In this document: piece after piece, positions 1-11,145 of the stretch
How positions within the stretch are numbered: the first letter of the stretch is position 1
Layout: each line of letters opens with the position of its first letter
Assembly (NCBI GenBank): GCA_029532625.1
Contig: JARFXM010000006.1
Location: forward strand, 1,116,001 to 1,180,000
Length of the DNA: 64,000 nt
Direction: 5' to 3'
Source: Lomentospora prolificans
Lineage: Eukaryota; Ascomycota; Sordariomycetes; Microascales; Microascaceae
Program-made: the position numbers and the translations under genes
The notes under the pieces: model-generated
The model's database searches: none
Told to the model about the DNA's origin: nothing
The model's input: the letters and a program-made list of their open reading frames with translations, nothing else

Positions 1-75
1 GTCCTACGATATAGGACGCCGGCCGCGTATTTCTAGCCACGGTAACCGAAGCGTATAGTCCTGTAGATCTCCTTT

Positions 76-505
76 TCAATCATAAGCCACACTCACACCT
101 GTAGCGGATCGCACCTGTGGAAGAGTCATGTCCTTGTCGAATATGCGCCTACGGCGGATTTGTTGGCAGCTCGTGCGTCGCCACCTATGTCGGAAGTTCG
201 CTATAGATTGCTTACGGGGCGTGCTATACATGAGAAAATTGACAATGGCAATGAGACGCCATCGTGAAGCAACGGGGCTCCCCAGAGCCCCCGTAAGCAA
301 CCCCAAGCTCGGATCAAATCCAACTCCCCAGAATGAACCAAGCAGAAAGGACCGTACCAAGCTCCACAACCACCGCAAAAACACCTTCCACAGTTCTATT
401 TCCCCCCCTGTGTACGGCGGCCTAACAGGCGACCTTGTCAAGGTATCCGGCGGGAGGATAGCCGGGGGATACTGCCGCTGTCGACGGGCATTGGTCCGCC
501 ACTCT
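76..505 (-). CDS. Possible exon of an unrecognised membrane-type protein, may run off the left edge
   Basis: A minus-strand open frame runs from about 505 to a stop at 76. It holds a Trp/Leu-rich segment (WKVFLRWLW, then SLVRSFLLGSFWGVGF) and a second hydrophobic stretch (RLIAIVNFLMY), separated by LLTGALGSPVASRW, which looks more like protein than random translation. A GTAAGC donor begins at 215 on the minus strand, just after the STP residues, so the Arg-rich tail down to position 76 may be intron and the gene could continue past the left edge. A possible acceptor (GCAAG) lies near 503-508. No ATG start is evident and I recognise no family. The plus-strand frame over the same bases (128-547) looks like a shadow. 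Treat as a hypothesis only. Confidence 0.25.
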
Positions 506-996
506 CCTTTCTTTCTTGCAGTGCGACGTTGTACCCGGTGTTGTTAAAAAAAAAAAGGAGGCCCCCGGGGGGACTTGCTGATGAAGGTTGAACTAGAACC
601 GCCGTCAGTAGTTGAAGCTAACATCGGTACCCAGGTGTTGCAGTGAGAGCCAGGAGGCTTTTCTTGATGTAGTATAAGCCCTGTACGGACTGGTTCAGCC
701 TTCCACGGGTGCCGATATGGGACAAAGGTGGTCTTCACTCGATATCGTTATAGCTAGTTGAGAGGTATTCATAGGGCTCATACACATCGATTAAGCTAAA
801 AATCGCCGTGATTTATCAAGCTCATAAGCTATTGGGGATAGATTGTCGTATTTACACTCTGAGAACACTAGTCACGTAATGCAAGCATCACTTTACAGCT
901 TGGATCCCTCCTCCTGATCAACCTCTCCAAAGAGATTGAGGAATGCCGTGTGAACCTCATCCGTCAGGTCGCTGGCTTGGAGGCTCCGGCCCTTCT
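506..996. other. Intergenic, nothing recognised
   Basis: This stretch lies downstream of the stop codon of NNR2 (position 997). It holds an A11 run near 547-557 and short open frames without recognisable motifs. It may contain the start of the uncertain edge gene to its left. Confidence 0.5.
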
Positions 997-2246
997 TCAA
1001 GAAAGCAAGTCTCGAACATTCCTAGCGAAGGTCAGCATCATCCAGTCTCTCTCAAAAAGACAATTTAAGCCTGAAGGATGGGCTGCGTTAGTAGTTTGCA
1101 AACGTACCCTCGTAATCGCGCTTCCTGCTGCTGCAGCTAATCCGACCAGCTCATCCTTGTCGATCTTCTCGCCCTCCCCCGAATCCCACAATCCATCAAG
1201 ATACGCTTTCCTCCAGCCCAAAAACGTCGCAATAGCTCCCGTTAGCGTATCGCCCTGCCCGCCACTTCTCTTCTTACCTCCCTGAACGTCAACAGTGAGC
1301 GTCGTCGTGCCATTCGAGATGTAATCCTTTGCTCCCTTTTGCACAATCGTCACACCCTTCAACCCCTTCGCTAGAGCTTCCACCCTGGCCGACTCGCTCT
1401 CGGCGCCTCCCTCGTTGCCCTCGGCCGCCTTCTCGGCATCGACGCCCAGAGCGTCGCAGAGCTTACCGAACTCGACGACGTTGGGTGTGAGCACGGCATC
1501 TGGATAGCCTCTCACGAGGTCAGGGTCTTTTTGGATGAGAATCAGGGCGTCGGCGTCGAGAACCACGGGAATGTTCTTGTCGCGAGCCGAGCGAAGAACT
1601 CGAGCAACCGTAGCATGCATGAGGGGATCACGGCCGAGACCGGGTCCAACGACAAGGACATGGATGCGCGGGAGCATGGATATAATGGAGGCAGAGATAT
1701 GCTCTGGATCAGCGTCGCTGTCGCCCCCTGACGAAGGCATTTGCCGCATGAGAGGATGGACCATGAGGTTGGGGGAGTAGGTCTTGATGACGGCACCGGC
1801 AGCTGGGGTGCAGATAACATGGGACTTGTAGAAGGTCAGAATTTGCGTCCATGACGTGACTATGTAGCTTCTCAAACCCGCAGCCATGCGAACATCTAGG
1901 GTCCTACTGTTTCCTACTCACCATATCACATCCCAACCTAGCGCTGGCCATGGCAGAAAAGTACGGCGCACCAGTATAGTCCTCGCTTCCTCCAATGACA
2001 GCCACTCTTCCGAGCTGTCCTATACGAGGCGTCTAGGTTAGGGACAGAGCTCATCCATCAAACAAAAAGCCGAGGAGCAAGGGCCACCCCGCTCACGGGT
2101 AAGTTCTCTGTAGGATTGCCGGAGTCGCCCTTACCTTTATGGAACTTCTCCAGCATCGGAGGAACCATGCGCTGAGCGCGAGACAAGATTTCCCTCGTTT
2201 TGGATGACATAGTGGGTTGAGACGAGTCGTGGGATGACATTGACAT
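997..2246 (-). CDS. NNR2: ATP-dependent (S)-NAD(P)H-hydrate dehydratase
   Basis: Repairs damaged NADHX/NADPHX by ATP-dependent dehydration; yeast Nnr2 (YKL151C) and animal CARKD/NAXD are the known relatives. Three exons read cleanly: 2135-2246, 1922-2019 and 997-1824, giving about 345 aa. Joining restores the family motif KFHKGQLGRVAVIGGSEDYTG, then YFSAMASARLGCDM and SHVICTPAAG. The C-terminal ribokinase-like fold shows VVGPGLGRD, VVLDADAL, the NVVEF stretch and the nucleotide-binding/catalytic motif GGQGDTLTG with its key Asp. I chose the ATG at 2246; ATGs at 2240 and 2210 in the same frame are equally plausible (the last gives 333 aa). The frame stays open upstream without an ATG, so a mitochondrial presequence is not shown. 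Introns are 91 and 115 nt. Confidence 0.93.
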
Positions 2247-3010
2247 TGTAGTAGTATTGAGATTAGATGGCTTTCCCCGATCTCGGCAGGGTTGGAGTCG
2301 AGGTGATCTCAAGATCGGTGTTAAGATTAGTACCAAGGGCGAAAGAATGTTGCCAGGCCCATAGAGTGAATTAACATGGAAAACTCCTGAATAGAATTGA
2401 ACTATTAGGCCTTTGCAAAATTGGTGGATAAGAAAAAGAATAGGGTGAGGTGAAGTCAGAATAGGTCAATATGAGGCGCGGGAAGTCAACAACAGAACCG
2501 GTAACGTAATGATGTCACAAGGCAAGGCTAGACTCATCCCCATCATCACAACACTTTTCTCCCCTGCAGACCATCGCCATCGCACAGCTCATATATCCCC
2601 GTAGCCTCTATATCACAAGGAGTAATATAGTAAACACCAGTTTTTTATTCAAATCTAAAACTGAGAGCTCGATGCACGTAAACCAAAATGCAAATCACGC
2701 AACAAAAACCAATCCAGACTACAATATGCCAGGCTGAGTGAGAAACACGTAGAACAAAAGGAATCGAGGGTGCAATTGAGTTATGAGCTCTATTTGTACA
2801 AGTGCTTTGACTGGAGAAGTTCCCCGGTGATGGCATGACGTCCCCTCCCCTTCGGCGCAACCCTCCGACGGGTCCTCTCGATCCCAGAGAGAACATACAA
2901 TAAGGAGACGAAACGATTTCCCGGTATATAAACAGCACCACTATATCTTCCTCCATCGAAGCGGTCACCCCACCAGTCTACCATCTACAGATTTTTTAAA
3001 ATTTCCCCAC
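2247..3010. other. Intergenic between NNR2 5' end and ATP1 3' end
   Basis: It holds the NNR2 promoter side (2247 to about 2600) and the ATP1 3' UTR (about 2650-3010). I saw no convincing gene; the open frames here lack any recognisable motif. Confidence 0.6.
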
Positions 3011-3788
3011 TTAAGCAGTGAAGCTCTTGGTGAAGGTCTCAACGACCGTCTTGAGCTTGGCCTCAGTGTCCTTGCTGAGAACGCCATCCTTCTCAATGGT
3101 GGCGAGGAGCTCGCTCTCGCTAGACTTGAGGTGGGCGAGGAAGTCAGCCTCCCACTGGAGGATCTTGTTGACAGGGACGGAGTCGAGGAAACCGTTGACA
3201 CCGGCGAAGATGAGGGGAACCATCTCATTGACGGCCATGGGCGAGTACTGCTTCTGCTTGAGAAGCTCGGTCAACTATAAACAGGGTAAGAAGGAATACG
3301 GTTAGCACATTATGCAACAAATACCAATATTTCACCGGGTTGGGTGTAAACTTACGCGTTCACCACGGCTGAGGGTCTGCTTGGTGGCGGCATCGAGATC
3401 GGAACCGAACTGGGCGAAGGCGGCAACCTCACGGTACTGAGCCAAGAAGAGCTTAAGAGAACCAGCGACCTGCTTCATGGCCTTGAGCTGGGCAGCGGAA
3501 CCGACACGAGAGACGGAAAGACCGACGTTAATGGCGGGACGGACACCCTTGTAGAAAAGCTCAGACTCCAAGAAGATCTGGCCGTCGGTGATGGAAATGA
3601 CGTTGGTGGGAATGTAGGCGGACACATCACCACCCTGGGTCTCAATGACAGGAAGGGCAGTCATGGAACCACCGCCGTGGGTCTTGTTCATCTTGGCCGC
3701 ACGCTCGAGAAGACGAGAGTGGAGGTAGAAGACGTCACCGGGGTAGGCCTCACGACCGGGGGGACGACGGAGAAGAAGAGACATTTGA

Positions 3789-3825
<37 letters not shown>

Positions 3826-5279
3826 TGACGAGAGAGTGCTTGGCGTTGTCACGGAACCACTCACCAATGGAGGCACCAGTGAAGGGGGCGAGGTACTGGA
3901 GAGGGGCGGCCTCGGAGGCGGTGGCAGCGACGACGATAGAGTACTTCATGGCGTCGTTCTCCTCGAGGGTCTTGACGAGCTGGGCAACGGTGGATCGCTT
4001 CTGGCCGACGGCGACGTAGATGCAGTAAAGCTTCTTATCCTCGTCGTTACCGCTGTTCCATCGCTTCTGGTTAAGCATGGCGTCGAGGGCGACGGCAGTC
4101 TTTCCGGTCTGACGATCACCAATGATCAACTCACGCTGACCACGGCCGATGGGAACCATGGCGTCGATGGACTTGAGGCCAGTCTGGACGGGCTGGTTGA
4201 CGGACTGACGGGGAAGAATGCCGGGAGCCTTGAGCTGGGCACGGCGCCTTTCCTTGGTGTTGATGGGACCCTTGCCATCAATGGGGTTGCCGAGGGCATC
4301 GACAACACGACCCAACATCTCAATACCAACGGGAACGTCAACCTACAGAGGTTTGTTAGCTACCTTTCATAAAGAAGCGATAGTTGACGCTGAGTGATCT
4401 CAACTTACGATAGCACCAGTTCGCTTGACGGTCTCACCCTCCTTGACCAATCGATCGGAACCGAAAAGCACAACACCGACCTGGCCGGCCTCGAGGTTCA
4501 TGCACATACCCTTGACACCAGAGGCGAACCTATAGACATAATTGTTAATTTGCTTTTCATCGACGATAGGACGCTTGTTGCATCAGGGATGGATGCTATG
4601 CCAAAGGGGGTGGTGAACCTACTCGACAAGTTCCTCAGCCTGGACATTGGCCATGCCGTGGACACGGGCAATACCATCACTATTTAATTGTTAGCCATCA
4701 AAAATCCAATCGCGCCGATAAATTTTCATCCCGTTCCGATGGTTCCTAGATGCTCTAGAAGCCAGGTTGTGATGATTGATCACGATGCACCAGTCTTCTG
4801 TGCGACATACCCAACAGAGAGGACGCGGCCAGTCTCGGCAAGACCAGCTTCTTCCTGGACGCCGCGAATTCTCTGCTCGAGAATAGAAGAGACCTCGGTG
4901 GGCGAAGGCTTAGCATCGGCGGCGTAGGTCCTGGCTTGTATCGAGGCAGCGTTGTAGACTGCAGGTGCGGCATTTCGAGCCTATAGCAGAGGTGGGTAAA
5001 AAAACCCAGTTAGCCGAAGTCCGAATTGGTGATGATCCAAAACACAACCCCCAAGCCAGCTTGAGGCCGTGAAAAAGCTTTTCCACGACCACCACCCGAT
5101 GCAAAGATGCTCAATTAATCGTGGTAAGTGATCTACGGGACGATCCGAATCGGGTGCAGTGGTTTTTCGATGGAATTGAGGCCGGTTCGGGGATATGGAG
5201 ATTGGCAAAGACTTACTACCGCAGCCCTACCCGAGACGCCGAGGGCGCGGGTGGACTGTCGAAGGGCCGTCCGGAACAT
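3011..5279 (-). CDS. ATP1: Mitochondrial F1-ATP synthase subunit alpha
   Basis: Non-catalytic nucleotide-binding subunit of the F1 hexamer, in the mitochondrial matrix. Six exons: 5217-5279, 4811-4980, 4623-4679, 4409-4529, 3356-4342 and 3011-3274, coding about 553 aa, the normal length. The N-terminus MFRTALRQSTRALGVSGRAA is Arg/Ser-rich without acids, a matrix presequence. The mature part begins around ARTYAADAKPSPTEVSSILE. The Walker A motif GDRQTGKT is at about residues 212-219, and the alpha/beta signature PAINVGLSVSR sits near the end of the large exon. The last exon carries the C-terminal helical domain. Exon phases all agree across the five introns (about 56-236 nt). A CCAAT box (5473-5477) sits about 195 bp upstream of the start, fitting HAP/CCAAT control of respiratory genes. 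Confidence 0.97.
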
Positions 5280-6445
5280 ATTAGGGAGTATTTAGAAGGG
5301 GTCTAGAGAAGGAGGATAAACAATTGCAAAGTGATGCAATTGAGTAGAGAGGAGATGGTGGATGCTATCACTGCCGTTTGGAGGAGGAGTTCAGGAAGCG
5401 GATTTTTGCAAGAGGACAGTCAAGAGAGGAAGATGAGGGAGAAACGGGCGGACCCGGAGCTGGCAAAGAGAACCAATCAGCTGTCAGTGCGCGGATTTTT
5501 AGGGGTTATGTAAGCGGGCCCGTGTTGTTAACAATTTTCAGGGCTGGGCAAAGGGCGCTTTCGGCTCAAGTGTCATGCTCATCAAATTTCCTCATAGGAC
5601 TCGTACAGTTTATACAGTGCGCCGTTTATTTCCGACTTAACTACGAGTTGCCACGGGGCGCAGCTGAAGCGAGAGAAACCAGAGGCTAGGACAGACGATA
5701 TTGCTCGATTGATCTCTATTTGAACTCTATCTCCTGAAAATATACTCGGAAGATCCAGACCCATAATCCTCCTCGTTCAACTCCTGCAGTCCGAAGAGAT
5801 GGCGCAGGCCAAAGTTTTTGGTTGTCGTGCTCCTCGGCTGTTTCGGGGGAACAAGTGGATCCGAGGCGAACACTAGGCCGACCATAATGGGTAACCACAG
5901 CACCTGGGAGGCAGCGAAAGGGTAATTTGCAGGGTCGATTTCTCAGGTCTCGTCTCATAGCCCCGGAGCCTAGCGCCTTGAAGGCTTTTCCCCCTTTCTC
6001 CCGAGCTTCCAAGACGACATGGGGCATTCCGAATAACCTCAAGACGGCAGGCGCGTCCTGGTATATCGACAACTGATCTTTACGTCAAGCCTACGATCCA
6101 CAATCCTAGTAATGCACAATTCAGGCCCCTGGCAGGCATAATTAGGGGGGTATAATCATCAATTGAGAACATGTCACAGTTTAAATGAAAAATCGCACTT
6201 CCTGTACAAGCCGGCATGTCGCCGGTCGGTCTCTAAGGCCGTAGCTCAGACTATATTAAAGTCGAGCTGTAAAAGGGGTATGTCTGAAGAGTGTGTACCC
6301 ACGTTGAAGAGGACAAACCAACCTGCATACACAAACAGATGCCAGTGATCCTTTCCTTTTTTGAAGCCTCCAACTCCCAGAGATTTTTCCCAAATGCAGA
6401 GCGTCAGTCATTCACCTTTTCGTCCTTGTTCGACGGCCTAAGCAT
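5280..6445. other. Intergenic: ATP1 promoter and RPL11 3' flank
   Basis: The left part is the ATP1 upstream region including the CCAAT box. The right part lies downstream of the RPL11 stop. Open frames such as 5716-6072 (-) lack an identifiable domain, and I do not annotate them. Confidence 0.6.
5473..5477 (+). promoter_or_regulatory. CCAAT box in the ATP1 promoter
   Basis: CCAATCAG occurs about 195 bp upstream of the ATP1 start codon, in reverse orientation to the gene. CCAAT-binding (HAP) complexes are known to act on respiratory genes in fungi and work in either orientation. Function is inferred from motif and position only. Confidence 0.45.
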
Positions 6446-7121
6446 TTATCGGATGATACCCTCGAATCGCTGCTTGAACCACTTCATGGTCTCGGTGCGG
6501 GTGATGCGGTGGCTGGCACCAATTCTGCCCTTGATGCGGCGGCGGCGGCAGACACGGTCACCGGGACGGGTCATGCAGCAGTAGAAGTCCATACCATAGA
6601 TACCGATAGAGGGGTCGTACTTGATACCGAGATCGATGTGTTCGCTGATACCGAAGCCAAAGTTGCCAGTCTCGGAGAAGTTGCGCTTGCGGAGCTCGTA
6701 TTCCTTGACTTTGAGACCACGCTCGAGAATCTCCTCGGCCTTTTGCAAGTCACGTCTGGTTAGTTTTCGAGAATCATAGATATAGGCGCTCCCACTTAGA
6801 TTGGGGTCTTACCTTGGGGCCACGGATGGTGACATGGACAGCAATCTTTTCGTTACGGCGGATACCGAAGTTTCGGACGGTGTAACGGGCCTTGCCTAGA
6901 AAGAGCAAAGTCGTTAGGAAATTGACGCCAAAGGAACAAGGCCACGATTAACGTGGCATCAAGGCCTTCCACATACTGTAGACGGGGGTTTGACCGGAAA
7001 GCTGCTCGAGCACCTTGGCGGCACGGGTAAGCCTATCACCAGACTCGCCAACAGCAATGTTGAGGACGAGCTTCTGGATCTTAAGCTCCTTCATGGGGTT
7101 CTGGGACTTCTCGGACGCCAT
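6446..7121 (-). CDS. RPL11: 60S ribosomal protein L11 (uL5)
   Basis: Component of the central protuberance of the large ribosomal subunit, contacting 5S rRNA. Three exons: about 6977-7121, 6813-6895 and 6446-6739, coding about 173 aa as expected. The joined protein reads MASEKSQNPMKELKIQKLV, then NIAVGESGDRLTRAAKVLEQ, SKARYTVRNFGIRRNEK and IAVHVTIRGPKAEEILERG, ending in the eukaryotic uL5 tail with GIYGMDFY and MKWFKQRFEGIIR. Residues match the family along the whole length. The gene is head-to-head with SMB1, 539 bp between start codons, so the two may share a promoter. The antisense frame at 6509-6763 is a shadow. Confidence 0.96.
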
Positions 7122-7660
7122 TTTGACTGGTTTTTTTGCCTCTTGGGACGGAAGGGGTCAAGAGATGGCCGGGTTGTTGGTGCGTGGTTGAAGATGTGCT
7201 GCTGGAGGGTTAGTAGAAATCGAGGTGAGTGTAGATTAAATTGACGAGCGTGGAAATTTTGCCCGACAATATTTTGTGGTTCTGCGGGGAGGGTATCAAT
7301 GCCCTGCTCTGTGTGGTCAGCCATTAAGCCAGTGGTGGGCGACATCTTAGGTCTTCCGCATTTTAGGTACGTACCTCGTGGCAGGACCTGATTACCTAAG
7401 ACTGACTAGTGTCGCAACAACATCTTGTAACTGGGGCAATTGCTCTCGGCGCGCGGGTGCCACCTTCAGCCTTTCGTCGCTCAGCCTTGGTACACGAAAA
7501 CTCTTAATAATTCAGGCACCCTCTCTCCCATGTCATAGCTCCTCTATCAGAGTCCAGAGCTGCAAGTCTTTCGGGCTTGGTGACATAAAACATAACCACA
7601 ATTTTTTGAGCAATTGAGAAGCTTCTTTTCAGGAAGCATTCTCAAACACAGATCGCAAAA
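7122..7660. promoter_or_regulatory. Shared upstream region of RPL11 and SMB1
   Basis: 539 bp lie between two divergent start codons. No TATA box or canonical ribosomal-protein element stands out to the eye. The short open frames here are not supported as genes. Sharing of control elements is inferred from the head-to-head layout. Confidence 0.5.
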
Positions 7661-8621
7661 ATGGCGTCCATGAACAAGCAGGGTAAAATGGTTAGTTCTA
7701 ATTGAATTTCCCCTCTCTGCTACTTACTCACCGCAGCTAACGCGAACCTCTATAGGCCGGTTACGTATGTATATCCCACAGCGCGTAGTTTCTTTCAGAG
7801 GCTATACCAAACCATAAAGAAGCTTGAGTTGACATGTATCTCTAGATTAACTGGCGGATGAGGGTTACCCTCATTGATGGAAGGCAAATGACTGGCCAGA
7901 TGCTCGCCTTTGATAAGGTATCGTCCATACCACGAGTTCACCCATCCCACCCATGCTCTGCTAACAGGTATCTACTAGCACATGAACCTCGTCCTAGCCG
8001 ACACTGAAGAGTTCCGAAAGATTAGATCCAAGTCCAAGACCGGCGGCGCACCTGGCGCCTCGAGCCAAACTGTCGAAACGGAAGCGAAGCGAACCCTTGG
8101 CTTAACCATTGTCCGCGGCGCCCACATTGTCTCCCTCTCAGTCGAGTCACCCCCCCCTGCGGATCCCAGCGCACGGCTCGGCAAGGCCTCCTCGGGCGGC
8201 ATCGCCTCTACACTGGCTGCTGGTCCCGGTGTGGCGAGAGCGGCCGGCCGAGGAGCTCCTGTCCCTCCTCCAAGCCTTGCTGTATGTGTATCGTGATTCT
8301 GAGCAGCTGGTCTTTTCCGCGACGTATTTGCTAATGCTTTCTTTCTGGCAGGGCCCCGCTGCTGGTGTAGGAGGCGCGGCGCCTCCTGGTTTCCCTGGCG
8401 GCTTTGCCCCGCCGCCTGGCTTCCCCGCTGGACGTGGAGGTATGTTAACTCTCCGTTACCCCATGCATTCGAAGCCATATCCTAACGTATACCCAGCCCC
8501 TCCCCCTGGTTTCCCTGGCGCTTTCCCTCCTGGAGGCTTCGCCCCGAACGCCCCCTTCCCGCCACCGGGCTTCCCTCCTGGCGGTCCTCCGGCCCCGGGT
8601 TTCAACCCTCCCCGTCGATGA
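7661..8621 (+). CDS. SMB1: Small nuclear ribonucleoprotein-associated protein B (SmB)
   Basis: Core Sm-ring protein of U1, U2, U4 and U5 snRNPs, in the nucleus. Six exons: 7661-7690, 7756-7764, 7846-7917, 7979-8281, 8352-8439 and 8497-8621, giving about 208 aa. The Sm1 motif reads INWRMRVTLIDGRQMTGQML followed by AFDKHMNLVLADTEEFR. The Sm2 part is KRTLGLTIVRGAHIVSLSVE. The tail is Pro/Gly-rich with repeated PPGFPG-type units, as in SmB/SmN of other eukaryotes. The second exon is only 9 nt (AGY) and is needed to reach the family sequence KMAGYINWRMRV. Exon phases agree throughout. Divergent from RPL11. Confidence 0.93.
7756..7764 (+). other. SMB1: 9-nt microexon of SMB1
   Basis: GCCGGTTAC is preceded by a CTATAG acceptor and followed by a GTATGT donor. 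It is phase 0 on both sides, so skipping it would remove three residues (AGY) just before the Sm fold without a frameshift. Confidence 0.8.
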
Positions 8622-9572
8622 TTTACAAGATGTCAACAACAAAAAGGCAAGGGCAGATGATGTGTTGGGTTGGGAATTGTCACTTTTGGTGCTGGACTCA
8701 CGAAACGAGAGTTTTCTTTCCCGTTATCGAGCGATCCGGCAGGGTCATACCAGCCTCCAACCGAGGTATCACGAACAGGAACAGGAACTGGAGCTTAAAA
8801 AATAATGAAATCAAGATAATGGTACGCATTGACTGCCTCGCACCTGCTGCTTTTTTTCTCGTACCTTGCGTTGACGTGAGAACGGCTCAGAAGTCGGCAG
8901 TCGAGACGAAATTTGAGTGAATGGGTGAATTTGTGTCGTGATGCCTGGACAATGTACGAGCTGGGTGAGAAGATGAGGCGCACCGGCTACTTGCTCGGAC
9001 CGATGCCAGACGAGTAGAAAATGAGAGTGGTAATTGGAATCCTACGGGAGCAGTTTTTTCGCTGCGCTTCGAAAGATAGCTGCCTCTTTGACCCAAGCTT
9101 ATCCAAAATTTAGAAGAAAGCTCTTAGGAAGTACTAGGATTCCGCAGTACCATAAGTCGCAGTACCATAAGCAGACACGTTCAGAGTTCAGGATATGGCA
9201 ATGGAAGACTTGCTATTACGCCAACTCAAGAACTTGACCTGAGTTTACAAATACAATTAGAATAACGTAAATCTCACAGTTTAGCCTGCCCCAGAAAAAA
9301 AACCAATAACTCCCCAACTCCTTCATGACAGCCCCCCCGGTCTCCTCTGATAGAAAGAGAGAAATCATTCCTGGTATACCCATCAAGATCCCCCCCCCAA
9401 TAGAAAACCTAACGCGCAAAACATACAGATCAAATGCAGTGATAGCAGACCTCCCAGCCCTAGCCTAAATTTTTTAATTGTTGTCATGTCTGGACAAGCA
9501 TGGGAAGATGAAGGAAAATAGACATCTCATCTCATCCAATACCCAACTGATAGGGAGACGGGCACACACGAT
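8622..9572. other. Intergenic, convergent 3' flanks of SMB1 and the DOMON-b561 gene
   Basis: It contains the 3' ends of two convergent genes. A 14-bp direct repeat (CGCAGTACCATAAG) occurs at 9143-9156 and 9158-9171. No gene is recognised. Confidence 0.6.
9143..9171. repeat. Short tandem direct repeat, 14-bp unit twice
   Basis: CGCAGTACCATAAG appears twice with one base between. It lies in the SMB1/DOMON-b561 convergent intergenic region. Function unknown. Confidence 0.8.
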
Positions 9573-11145
9573 TTACCGGTATCCCCTGTAATCGCTGCGG
9601 TCCCTCCTCTGGAACTGGAACTGTGCTGGGACATCCTCCCGCCTGGGGTAGCCACGGTTTGAGTTATAGGTGTTGTTGTTGTTGCTACCACCGGTGTAGC
9701 CGCCGGGCGGCGCGTAGTTGGGCGAGTACGGACCGTTGCCGGTCTGTTTCTCCTGGAACTCCCGGCTCTTACGCATGGAGCCGATAAGGGTGGAAGCGCC
9801 GTACGCAGCACCGACGACGGCGGCGAGGACGGCGTAGGTGATGACGAAGGGGCTGGGGGAGCCGGCCAGGCGGAGGCCGAGGCCGCCGTTGACGACGCCG
9901 AGAAGGAGGAGCACGCGGCCGTACCAGATGTGGATGTAGCTGACGACGGCGCGGGAGTTGTGCTTCCTGTAGTGGCGATGGTGGAGGAGGCCGAGGGCGG
10001 GCTGGAGGACCATGGCGAAGGTGACGACTGCGCCGAGGATGGTGTGGCCTTGCTTGAAGAGCTAGATGGGGAATAGAGAGGTTAGTGATTTTTCGTCCGT
10101 AAACAGGCATGCTTAGAGAGATGTAAAGGGAGAAAAGAAACTTACGCTGCCGTCCGCGCTGGCCCTGGCGTAGCCGGTACCGAAGCCAGCCCACATGACC
10201 AAGAAGGCAAGGGTCTGGCACGCGGCGTGGATATACCATCTGCCGACGAGGGGAATCAAGAGGGCGCCGACGGGATACAGGACCACGAAAGCAAGGGCCA
10301 TTAGGATGCCGTGCACGCGCACCAGGGCCATGGTCCTGTTCCCAGAGCTGCCAATGCCCTCGCCATCGGTAAGGTTGCCGCTCCCGATGCGGTTCGGGTT
10401 GCCGTTGTTATTGCCGTTGTTTCCGTTCGTGTTGCCGTTCGTGTTGCCCGTATTACCGCTGCCTGTGTTTGCGCCCGTCAAGAAGGGGTTGGCATCCTGC
10501 GCGATGGCGGCTTGCGTTAGATCCATCCTGAACTGCGCAAAATCCGCATGCTGCGCGATGGCGGCGTTCGTGTCCGGCGAATTAAGGGGATTCCCGGGCC
10601 TCCAGGCAGCGATCCACGGGGTGGCAGTCGAGGCCAGGTCCATGGACCCGCCCCTCCAGGACTCGCAGTTGCGGCAGACGACGTTGGCGCGCATGACGCC
10701 GTTGGAGACGCCGGAGCCGGCGAGGACCTCGATCTGGGTGTCGCTCTGGAAGCGGGGCATGGTGCGGCCGGTAGCGGAGCGGGTGCTGACGGTGACGTTG
10801 CCGTTGCCGTCCTGGTAGAGGACGAAGATGTTGGAGCCGGACATGGCGGAGCCGGTGCCGATGGCAACCCAGGTGTAGGTGGTGAGTGCCTCGATCTGGA
10901 AGTAGAGGTTGCCGGAGCCGGACTGGGCGGACACTTGGGGTACAGCGACGGACATGCAGAATTCGCCTTCGATGGGGCAGCGTCGGGCCTGGGCAGAGGC
11001 AGAGCCCGCGACTGGAGGCGGCGGGTTAATTGCCATGATTCGAGGGCGAAAGGGGAAGAAGAGCTTAACGTGAGCGCTGGGTGCAGGCGCAGGCGGACTT
11101 ACAGAGCAAACTGGCTGATGCCAGCAGCGATGTTAATGATCTCAT
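9573..11145 (-). CDS. Secreted-type DOMON/AA8-like cytochrome domain fused to cytochrome b561
   Basis: Predicted membrane haem protein that moves electrons across a membrane, with a DOMON (CDH-like cytochrome) ectodomain and a b561 core. Exons 11103-11145, 10146-11011 and 9573-10061 give about 465 aa. The 43-nt first exon supplies MRSLTSLLASASLLF, a signal peptide ending near AGSASA; the ATG at 11036 would lack one and lies inside the intron. In the ectodomain, Met71 (GTGSAMSGS) and His169 (IAQHADF) sit where CDH cytochrome domains place axial haem ligands. A Gly/Asn-rich linker (about residues 194-228) follows. The b561 core has about five helices with His248, His276, His309 and His347 as candidate haem ligands. 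The tail is Gly/Asn/Tyr/Arg-rich. Related fungal proteins are called iron-reductase-domain proteins; the substrate here is unknown. Confidence 0.88.

Noticed and set aside
1825..1887. Start codon at 1887 for the NNR2 main exon
   Set aside because: The residues before SHVICTPAAG (from MAAGLRS onward) are intron; splicing from 1922 restores the family sequence.
3677..4372. 231-codon plus-strand open frame
   Set aside because: Antisense to the large ATP1 exon; composition follows the codon bias of the sense gene.
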